Assembly: GCA_013375475.1 (NCBI GenBank)
Contig: JABXKD010000011.1
Coordinates: 1 to 61,055, forward strand
Length of the DNA stretch: 61,055 nucleotides
Direction of reading: 5' to 3'
Source of the DNA: Promethearchaeota archaeon
GTDB lineage: Archaea; Asgardarchaeota; Lokiarchaeia; Sigyniarchaeales; SOKP01
The notes beneath the pieces were generated by a model. The model saw only the letters and a program-made list of their open reading frames with translations. It had not been told where the DNA came from and searched no databases. Below are positions 36,666 through 43,860 of the stretch, one piece after another (the stretch's first letter is position 1; each line of letters opens with the position of its first letter). The translations under genes and the position numbers were made by a program.

Positions 36666-38981
36666 ATGGAAAATCAAGAAGAAATGCAAGAAGAAGATGA
36701 TGTAAAAATTATTAGAACTACTTCTGCTTTTGATTGTGGAGGTCGCTGTCCCTTAAGGTTCCATGTTAAAGATGGAAAAATTATAAGAGTAGAAGGTGAC
36801 GATTCTGCAGATTCTGACAAGCAGCTAAGGACATGTATAAGGTGCAGGGCAATCAGACAGTACATTTACCATCCAGAAAGATTGAGATATCCGCTGAAAA
36901 GAGCTGGTCCTAAGGGTTCAGGAAAATTTGAAAGGATTTCATGGGATGAAGCTTACGACACTATCACAAAGAAATTAAAGGAAACAATAGAGAAGTATGG
37001 AAACCAAGCTATCTTCAATATAGCTAACGGCGGTTATTTTGGAGCATTACATGGCGCTGCTGTAGCTTATGCAAGGTTATTTGCTTCAATTGGTGGATTT
37101 ACAACAACATATGGTAATATATCTTCCCAAGGAGCGATTTTTGGAACCCAAGCTTCTTATGGTTTTGGTCAGATATTCGTAGGGAATAGCCGAGAAGATT
37201 GGCTGAACTCAAAATTAATTATATGCTGGGGTTGGGACCCTGCTCGCCAAATATCAGGGACAAATACGTTGTGGTGGTTAATAAAAGCTAAAGAAAATGG
37301 CACTAAAGTAATTGTTATCGATCCACGCTATTCAGACACTGCTTTAGTGGTAGCTGATCAATGGATTCCAATCATACCTGGAACTGATACAGCGATGATG
37401 GCAGCGGTAGCTCACGTAATACTTAAAGAAAATTTACAAGATCAAGAGTTTCTTGATAAATTTACTCATGGATTTGATAAATATAGAGAATATGTTATGG
37501 GCGAGGAAGATGGAATTCCAAAAACACCTGAATGGGCTGAGAAAATATGTGGTGTAAAAGCTTCTGTTATTGAAGATCTAGCTCGTGAATATGCTACCAC
37601 AAAACCGGCAGCATTAGAAGATTGCCAAGGTCCCGCTCGTTCAGCAATGGGAGGACAATACAATCGAGGCGCCATTACGCTTTCAGCAATGACGGGAAAT
37701 ATTGGAAAGCCAGGTGGAAGCGCTTGTGGTGGACTTCATGGGATTCCGATAGGCCATATGTTTAGAAGTGCTATGATTCCTCCGGGTGCTAATAAAGCTT
37801 ACCCAAAAGGTAAGTCTTTAAGAGGAAATATTAATCCAAGAGATCGTTTAGGTACAAAAGTCCATGTAAATAAAGTTTTTGACGCAATACTTAAAGGGAA
37901 ATCAGGAGGATATCCTGCTGACGTGAAATTTGTATGGTTTTCAGTTTGTGATTTTGTAAATCAACTTGGAAACACAAACAAGGCCGCAGAGGCTATGAGT
38001 CGGGAAGATTTATTTACAGTTGTTCCAGAACTATGGTTAACGCCTACTGCGCAATATGCTGATATCGTCCTACCAGTAACTGGATTTTCGTCGAGAACTG
38101 ATCTTACAAGACCTTGGCCTTCAGGTCCTTACTTTGGCCATATGAATAAGGCAATTGAACCCATCGGTGAATGTAAGGATGATCTTCTGATCGCAGAAGA
38201 ATTAGCTGAAAGACTAGGCATAAAAAACTTTAAAAGAGACGAACTTCTTGAACTCTTTTTACAAAATCCCCAACTTGCACCAGCAAAACCATTATTAGAA
38301 AAATACGAGGATGTAAATGACAAATGGCTTCGCTTACTTGCGGTTATGTCTGACGATGTTAGAAATAATGTAAAAGATTACGATAAATATAGGGAAAAAG
38401 GAGTTCAAAGAGTAAAATTGAAAGAACCCTATGTTGCATTCAAAAAGAACATAGACGATATCGAAAAAAATCCATTCGCAACACCATCAAAAAAGATTGA
38501 AATCTATTCTGATCAGATTGCAAGCTGGAATAATCCGTTATGTCCGCCGATTGCAAAATATATACCTACTTGGGAAAATCGTGAAGATCCACTTGTAGAG
38601 AAATATCCACTTCAGATGATCTCACCTCATCCACGACAACGGGTACATTCTGAATTATATAAAATAGAATGGCTCATGGAGGCAATACCTCATCGTATGT
38701 GGATAAATCCAGTTGATGCGGAATCTAGAGATATTAGAAACGGTGATATGTGTTTAGTCTTCAACGATAGAGGAACGGTAGCAATAGAAGCTTTTGTCAC
38801 AAAAAGAATTATTCCAGGAGTTGTTTGTATTTACGAAGGAGCGTGGTATAATCCAGATGAAAATGGAATCGACAGAGGTGCATGCGCAAATACGCTTACT
38901 AAGGATGCAATGAGTGAGGGAGGCGCAGCTGCGTTAAAAACATGTCTAGTTCAAGTGAAAATAGAAAAAGGAGGCGCCTGA
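36666..38981 (+). CDS. Molybdopterin oxidoreductase, DMSO reductase family, altered FeS ligands
   Basis: This 771-residue catalytic subunit binds a bis-MGD molybdenum or tungsten cofactor. Signs are the N-terminal cluster region, LRYPLKRAGPKGSGKFERISWDEA, IICWGWDPARQ, VIDPRYSDTALVADQWIPIIPGTDTAM, and a C-terminal MoPterin domain (NGDMCLVFNDRGTVAIEA). The usual cluster is Cx2-3Cx3Cx27C. Here the first Cys is absent (TSAFDC24GGRC28) and the last motif is C57IRC60 where relatives have CxxG. No Tat signal is present, so it is cytoplasmic. Its electron partner starts 2 bases downstream. The substrate cannot be named. Confidence 0.9.
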   Translation: MENQEEMQEEDDVKIIRTTSAFDCGGRCPLRFHVKDGKIIRVEGDDSADSDKQLRTCIRCRAIRQYIYHPERLRYPLKRAGPKGSGKFERISWDEAYDTITKKLKETIEKYGNQAIFNIANGGYFGALHGAAVAYARLFASIGGFTTTYGNISSQGAIFGTQASYGFGQIFVGNSREDWLNSKLIICWGWDPARQISGTNTLWWLIKAKENGTKVIVIDPRYSDTALVVADQWIPIIPGTDTAMMAAVAHVILKENLQDQEFLDKFTHGFDKYREYVMGEEDGIPKTPEWAEKICGVKASVIEDLAREYATTKPAALEDCQGPARSAMGGQYNRGAITLSAMTGNIGKPGGSACGGLHGIPIGHMFRSAMIPPGANKAYPKGKSLRGNINPRDRLGTKVHVNKVFDAILKGKSGGYPADVKFVWFSVCDFVNQLGNTNKAAEAMSREDLFTVVPELWLTPTAQYADIVLPVTGFSSRTDLTRPWPSGPYFGHMNKAIEPIGECKDDLLIAEELAERLGIKNFKRDELLELFLQNPQLAPAKPLLEKYEDVNDKWLRLLAVMSDDVRNNVKDYDKYREKGVQRVKLKEPYVAFKKNIDDIEKNPFATPSKKIEIYSDQIASWNNPLCPPIAKYIPTWENREDPLVEKYPLQMISPHPRQRVHSELYKIEWLMEAIPHRMWINPVDAESRDIRNGDMCLVFNDRGTVAIEAFVTKRIIPGVVCIYEGAWYNPDENGIDRGACANTLTKDAMSEGGAAALKTCLVQVKIEKGGA

Positions 38982-38983
38982 AA

Positions 38984-40984
38984 ATGCAAGTAGGATTTTA
39001 TTTTAACCAAACAAGATGTACTGGTTGTAATGCTTGTAGAGTTGCATGTAAAGATTGGCATGACCAACCATCAGGTCCCGCTTCATGGATGAGAATCAAC
39101 TATAAAGAAGAAGGTCCTTTTCCAAACATATGTGCTAGCTATCTTATCTCAAATTGCTATCATTGCGAAGAACCTGTATGCTCTTTTGTTTGCCCCAATG
39201 AGGCTATAACAAAGCGAGAAAACGATGGAATTGTGGTGGTTGATGAAGAAAAATGTAGGGAAGATGTTCCTTGTGGTATAATCTCAAAAGAAAAAATGGG
39301 TGCTAATTACTCCTATGGTGATTCTCAAGCACCTTGTCAAACCGCATGCCCAGTTAATCTTCGTATTCCCGCTTACACCGCTTTGATAGCTAAAGGCAAG
39401 TTTAAGGAATCTTTAGATTTGATTAGACAGAGGATGCCTTTACCATCAGTGTGTGGGCGAGTTTGTCTTCATCCTTGCGAAGAAGTTTGCGCTCGAAAAG
39501 AGGTGGATCAAGCAATAGCGATTGAAGCACTGAAAAGGTTTGTATCGGACAATGTATCTGAAGAACTACCAAACCCTATAAAGCAGACTCAATCAGATAA
39601 GACCGCTATAATTGGGGCAGGTCCGGCCGGACTAGCAGCCGCTTATGATCTTATTAGAATGGGCTATGGTGTTACAATTTTTGAGGCATTACCCACTGTT
39701 GGAGGCATGTTATCTGTAGGAATTCCAGATCATCGCCTTCCACGCGAAGTTTTTCAAAAGGATATTGATTACATAAAAGCTTTGGGAGTAGAAATTAAAA
39801 CTAACACAACTATTGATCTCGAAAATGGATTAGATGATCTTCTTAAGCAAGGATATGGCGCTGTTTTAATAGCAATTGGTACTCACAGAGGAATGAAACT
39901 TGAAATCCCTGGTGTTGAATTTGAAGGAGCTTTAGTAGGGACTTCCTTTATGCGGGATGTTAACCTTGGAAAAGATGTGAAGATAGGCAATAAAGTTATA
40001 GTGATAGGTGGAGGGAATGTTGCAATGGATTGTGCTCGCACTGCTCGACGATTAGGTGCTGCTGAAGTCTCGGTATCTTGCCTTGAAAGTTGCGATGATA
40101 TGCCTGCGACAGCATCTGAGGTTGAACAAGCCCGAGAAGAGGGGATACAAATCCATGATTCTCATACATTTACACATATTGAGGGAGAAAATGGAAAAGT
40201 TTCAGGAATAGGATGTTTAGACATCACATCATGTACCTTTAATGAAGAGGGTCAACCTCAATTTGATGTTGTGGATGGTAAAAAACATATTTTAGAAGCT
40301 GATACCGTAATTTTTGCTATCGGACAAAGACCGGATATATCAAATTCTAACAAGATCAAGTTAAGTTCTAAAGGTACAATTGAAGCTGATTTAGAAACGC
40401 AACTTTTCAATAAAGAGGGTATATTTGTTGCTGGAGACTGTTTTAGTGGCGTAGCAAGTATTATTGATGCTATTGCCAGTGGACAGAATGCAGCCTCACA
40501 CATGCACCGATTTTTACAAGGAGATGTCCTTAGAAAAAAACCAATTCCCGTGAGTGTAGTAACTGAAAAAGAAATCGATATTCCTTCAGATACTGTTAAA
40601 ATTGAACGCCAACCAATGCCAAATTTACCCGCAGCAGAAAGGATATCTAATTTCAAGGAAGTTGCAATGGGATATAGCGAAGAAGCAGCTATTGCTGAAG
40701 CTGAACGATGCCTGAATTGTGCAGGACATTTATGTAAGGATGTATGTCCGTATTCAGCGCCTCAATTTGTTGAAACGGAAAAAGCAAAAATGCAAAAATG
40801 CAATTTCTGTGTCGATAGGCATGAAGAAGGAAAACTGCCTATATGTGTAGAATCTTGTTATGCTCGTGCTCTTGATTCAGGAACGTTAGAAGAATTAAAA
40901 GCAAAATATGGGGATATTCAAACGGCCTCAGGATTTGTATATTCTGAAAAGCATAAACCAGCCGTTATTTTTAAACCTAAATAA
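38984..40984 (+). CDS. DmsB-like ferredoxin with a GltD-like NAD(P)H flavoprotein inserted in it
   Basis: This protein of about 666 residues is a chimera. Residues 1-97 match a DmsB-type ferredoxin (RCTGCNACRVAC, then CYHCEEPVCSFVC). At the third cluster (DEEKCREDVPCG) the ferredoxin stops. Residues 100-570 are a GltD-like unit: CQTACPVNLRIPAY, CGRVCLHPCEEVC, FAD fold AIIGAGPAGLAAAYDL, NAD(P)H fold VIVIGGGNVAMDCARTARRLGA. The ferredoxin then resumes (CAGHLCKDVCPYSAPQF, CNFCVDRHEEGKLPICVESC), as in the uninterrupted paralogue at 43303. It would link NAD(P)H to the molybdoenzyme encoded just upstream. AAAGGAGG precedes the ATG at 38984; a longer frame from 38942 is unlikely. Confidence 0.9.
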   Translation: MQVGFYFNQTRCTGCNACRVACKDWHDQPSGPASWMRINYKEEGPFPNICASYLISNCYHCEEPVCSFVCPNEAITKRENDGIVVVDEEKCREDVPCGIISKEKMGANYSYGDSQAPCQTACPVNLRIPAYTALIAKGKFKESLDLIRQRMPLPSVCGRVCLHPCEEVCARKEVDQAIAIEALKRFVSDNVSEELPNPIKQTQSDKTAIIGAGPAGLAAAYDLIRMGYGVTIFEALPTVGGMLSVGIPDHRLPREVFQKDIDYIKALGVEIKTNTTIDLENGLDDLLKQGYGAVLIAIGTHRGMKLEIPGVEFEGALVGTSFMRDVNLGKDVKIGNKVIVIGGGNVAMDCARTARRLGAAEVSVSCLESCDDMPATASEVEQAREEGIQIHDSHTFTHIEGENGKVSGIGCLDITSCTFNEEGQPQFDVVDGKKHILEADTVIFAIGQRPDISNSNKIKLSSKGTIEADLETQLFNKEGIFVAGDCFSGVASIIDAIASGQNAASHMHRFLQGDVLRKKPIPVSVVTEKEIDIPSDTVKIERQPMPNLPAAERISNFKEVAMGYSEEAAIAEAERCLNCAGHLCKDVCPYSAPQFVETEKAKMQKCNFCVDRHEEGKLPICVESCYARALDSGTLEELKAKYGDIQTASGFVYSEKHKPAVIFKPK

Positions 40985-41099
40985 TTTTTTTTTATCAAAA
41001 AAGATTGAATGATTAAATTTCAAAATGCAAAAAAAAATAAAAGGAAAAACTAATTTTAATATAAAAAAACAAATAGATATAAAATTTGGAAGAAAAAAA

Positions 41100-42248
41100 A
41101 TGACAGAAACTATGGATCCAGAAATATATAAGAAATATAAAAAAGCCGCTCAGATAATAAATGGAGCTGGTGGCACTCCTTTAAAAATTGGTGACACGCT
41201 CATTAAAATCTTAAGACATATATTACCAGATGAAGAAGCACTTAGTTATGTTAAATATTTTAAGAACAAGACATCCCAAACCATGGAACAGTTAATCGAA
41301 ACTAGTGGTCTTTCTGAAGAGGAACTTCTACCTAACCTAAATAAGTTGGCAAAAGTAGGATTAGTTTTTAACCAACCTAATAGGCGTGGTGTTATCGTGT
41401 ACCGGTTAATGCCTTTCATTGATGTTGGTGTTTTTGAATACACCTTTATGGGAGAATTAGAAGATAATAAGGAAAACAGGGAGTTGGCACGATTATATCA
41501 TGAATTAACGAGTGGACTTAAGGACATATTAAAAAATAATTACGAAGGAGTGGAGGCGTTTGTAAAAAGAAGGGCTCCAGTTGATAGAACTATTCCGTAT
41601 ACCATTAATAAAGATACTGGAAATGAAATTGAAATTGTAGTAGATAAAACTCTAGAAGTTCCTGAAGAGAAGATATTACCCGTTCAAAAAGTAGAAGAAC
41701 TTGTTGAAAAATTTGATGATATCGCCGTTGGTCACTGCTTTTGTCGCCACCAACAAGACCTCTTAGATAATCCCTGCAAACAAACGGATATTAGAGAAAA
41801 TTGTTTTACTTTTGGAAAATCTGCGCGTTATACTTCAGACCAAGGGTTTACTAGATTAATCTCCAAGGAGGAAGCTTTAGAGATCATAAAAAAATCAGAC
41901 GAGGATGGATTAGTTCATAAAGCTTATCATCCCCATTTTGACACAGCTAAGGATGAAACTAGCTTATGCATTTGCTGTAATTGTTGTTGTGGCCAAGCTG
42001 GACATTATTCTGTTAATGTCAATACAACTAGATATATTGCTCAAGTTAACCAAGAATCCTGCACAGGGTGTGGGATATGTGTTGAAAATTGTCATACATT
42101 TGCGATGAAATTGAATGAAGAAAATGTGGCCGAAGTAGGAGAAAGATGCATTGGTTGCGGCGTTTGTGCATATATGTGTCCAGAACAAGCAATTTCTCTT
42201 AAAGAGAACGAAAGAATTGTTAGGTTAATACCCTCTCGACCTGAATAA
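41100..42248 (+). CDS. Ferredoxin-domain protein with N-terminal winged-helix region
   Basis: The protein has about 382 residues from the ATG at 41100 (MTETMDPEIY); the frame is open 25 codons further up, but that part is poly-Lys and unlikely. Residues 50-125 look like a winged helix (TMEQLIETSGLSEEELLPNL, then KLAKVGLVF and a wing). The middle has a Cys/His cluster (HCFCRH, C, ENCFTFG) and CICCNCCCGQ. The C-terminus is a two-cluster ferredoxin (CTGCGICVENC; CIGCGVCAYMC). It lies 115 bases after the chimera and may be an electron carrier or a redox-sensing regulator for the molybdoenzymes. Confidence 0.8.
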   Translation: MTETMDPEIYKKYKKAAQIINGAGGTPLKIGDTLIKILRHILPDEEALSYVKYFKNKTSQTMEQLIETSGLSEEELLPNLNKLAKVGLVFNQPNRRGVIVYRLMPFIDVGVFEYTFMGELEDNKENRELARLYHELTSGLKDILKNNYEGVEAFVKRRAPVDRTIPYTINKDTGNEIEIVVDKTLEVPEEKILPVQKVEELVEKFDDIAVGHCFCRHQQDLLDNPCKQTDIRENCFTFGKSARYTSDQGFTRLISKEEALEIIKKSDEDGLVHKAYHPHFDTAKDETSLCICCNCCCGQAGHYSVNVNTTRYIAQVNQESCTGCGICVENCHTFAMKLNEENVAEVGERCIGCGVCAYMCPEQAISLKENERIVRLIPSRPE

Positions 42249-42315
42249 ATATATTAAAAATAAAACTTGTTTAATTTTAAAAAAAGAAGTATCAATTTAT
42301 TTTTTTTTAACTTGA

Positions 42316-43167
42316 TTAATCCACAATCGCATAAGCGTTTCCGAGTACTACCGGTCCACGATTCGTTCGCATTTGAATTATATAACGTCCATTATCTTTC
42401 CAGCCCTCGGTTGTTAAAGTTTCTCCTGGGTAAACCTCATTTGTAAACCTTGCTTTGAACTCTTTGAAACGGGTAACATCACCGTCGCAAAGACCGTAAA
42501 CTATTGCTCGTGTGGCGTAACCGTACGTACAAAGCCCGTGAAGGATCGGTTTAGTAAATTTTCCACTTCTCTTTGCAAATTCAGGATCTATATGCAAGGG
42601 GTTCAAATCTTGGTTTAATCTATATATGGCAGCTTGATTGTCATTCGTTTTGTACGATATGCTAAAATCCGGTTTAACTCCTTCGGGAGGATTTAATGGT
42701 TCTGATTTTGGCCCACTTTCTCCACCAAAACCCCCTTCGCCAATATAGAAATGAACGTATTTAACATCAAACACTTTATTACCCTCAGTAGTCGTGCCAG
42801 TCATTTTTGTATGAATTACCGCTGCTTTTCCCTTATCAAAGATATTTTCACAAACTCCGATTACCTTTATTTCTCCCTCTCTGGGGAAAGGTTGGTAAAG
42901 TTTAATCATTTGCTCTCCATGAATAAAACGAGAACCATCGATTCCCTTCTTACTATGTCTTGGGAATCCTATTCCGCCAACAATGCAGGCATAACTAGGG
43001 AAAACTTTTAATCCCCCTTTAACTCCTTCATAAACGAATGATAACTCGTCAGGTTGGGCACCAATCCCTAAATTATACAGTATTACATCTTTCCATGTAT
43101 ATTTAAAAGACCGTTCATTAGTTTCTTTTCCTATAATATCTAAATCCAAACTAGTCATTTTTATCAC
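42316..43167 (-). CDS. MaoC-like (R)-specific enoyl-CoA hydratase (hydratase 2)
   Basis: This 283-residue double hot-dog protein belongs to the hydratase-2 branch of MFE-2. The catalytic Asp/His motif reads LNQDLNPLHIDPEFAKRSG, followed by PILHGLCTYGYATRA. The usual residues before the Asp are SGD; here they are NQD. It would hydrate trans-2-enoyl-CoA to the (3R)-alcohol, the substrate type of the MFE-2-like SDR at 32093. It is convergent with the ferredoxin gene and lies downstream of the second molybdoenzyme pair. Confidence 0.9.
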   Translation of the reverse strand: MIKMTSLDLDIIGKETNERSFKYTWKDVILYNLGIGAQPDELSFVYEGVKGGLKVFPSYACIVGGIGFPRHSKKGIDGSRFIHGEQMIKLYQPFPREGEIKVIGVCENIFDKGKAAVIHTKMTGTTTEGNKVFDVKYVHFYIGEGGFGGESGPKSEPLNPPEGVKPDFSISYKTNDNQAAIYRLNQDLNPLHIDPEFAKRSGKFTKPILHGLCTYGYATRAIVYGLCDGDVTRFKEFKARFTNEVYPGETLTTEGWKDNGRYIIQMRTNRGPVVLGNAYAIVD

Positions 43168-43302
43168 AATTAAATTTACATATTAAATTTATAAAATTTT
43201 AATTAATTTATATCTCGAATAGCATATTAACTATTTCAATTCTGTAGTAGGGCTAAAGAACTTTTTAAATCTCTGGGATCAGTTAATTTAAACCATTCTG
43301 TT

Positions 43303-43860
43303 TTATCTTTTTTGTTTCAAGACAATAGATGGATTAATTTTATCATTATTAAGAAATCCTTCAGCTTCAGCATTGTTTCCATATTTTTCCTGTAATTCTT
43401 CCATTGGTCCGACATCAAGTGCGTACATTGGACACGCTTCCACACATATCGTCTGCTGACCTTTCTCTAACCGGTCTAGGCAAAGATCACATTTTTCCAT
43501 TTTAGCGTTAAATTGATCGCTAAATTGCGGGGAATCCCAAGGACATACTTTTAAGCATTTAAATCCGCATTCATCCTTTCCGATGCATTTTTCTCGATCG
43601 ATTACAACTATTCCATCCTTCTCCCTTTTCATTACGGCGTTAGTAGGACATGCCTTCACACAAGGGGGATCAGCGCAATGATTGCATGAAATAGTTAAAT
43701 AAGCTAGAGATAAATTTGGAAATTTACCTTTTTCGATTGATTTGACTCTAATCCAATTTACAGGACCCGCAGGTATATCGTGCCAATCCTTGCAAGCTAC
43801 AGAGCAAGTGAAACAACCAGTACACCTTGATTGATCAAAATAAAACCCTATTTGATTCAA
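43303..43860 (-). CDS. DmsB-like 4Fe-4S ferredoxin subunit
   Basis: This 185-residue four-cluster ferredoxin has RCTGCFTCSVAC, CNHCADPPCVKAC, KCIGKDECGFKCLKVCPWDSPQF and KCDLCLDRLEKGQQTICVEAC. It passes electrons to or from the molybdoenzyme whose gene overlaps its start by 4 bases (ATGA). It is the uninterrupted counterpart of the chimeric protein at 38984. In the third cluster motif the usual third residue CxxC is replaced by CIGKDEC. No membrane anchor gene (NrfD/DmsC type) is nearby. Confidence 0.92.
   Translation of the reverse strand: MNQIGFYFDQSRCTGCFTCSVACKDWHDIPAGPVNWIRVKSIEKGKFPNLSLAYLTISCNHCADPPCVKACPTNAVMKREKDGIVVIDREKCIGKDECGFKCLKVCPWDSPQFSDQFNAKMEKCDLCLDRLEKGQQTICVEACPMYALDVGPMEELQEKYGNNAEAEGFLNNDKINPSIVLKQKR

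Noticed and set aside
38942..38983. Longer start for the chimeric flavoprotein overlapping the molybdoenzyme gene
   Set aside because: The extension (MSSSSENRKRRRLK) overlaps the upstream gene and is unlike any ferredoxin; a strong AGGAGG precedes the ATG at 38984.
41025..41099. N-terminal extension of the ferredoxin/winged-helix protein
   Set aside because: The 25 extra codons are almost only Lys, Ile and Asn from A-rich leader DNA; the ATG at 41100 starts the compact, protein-like part.
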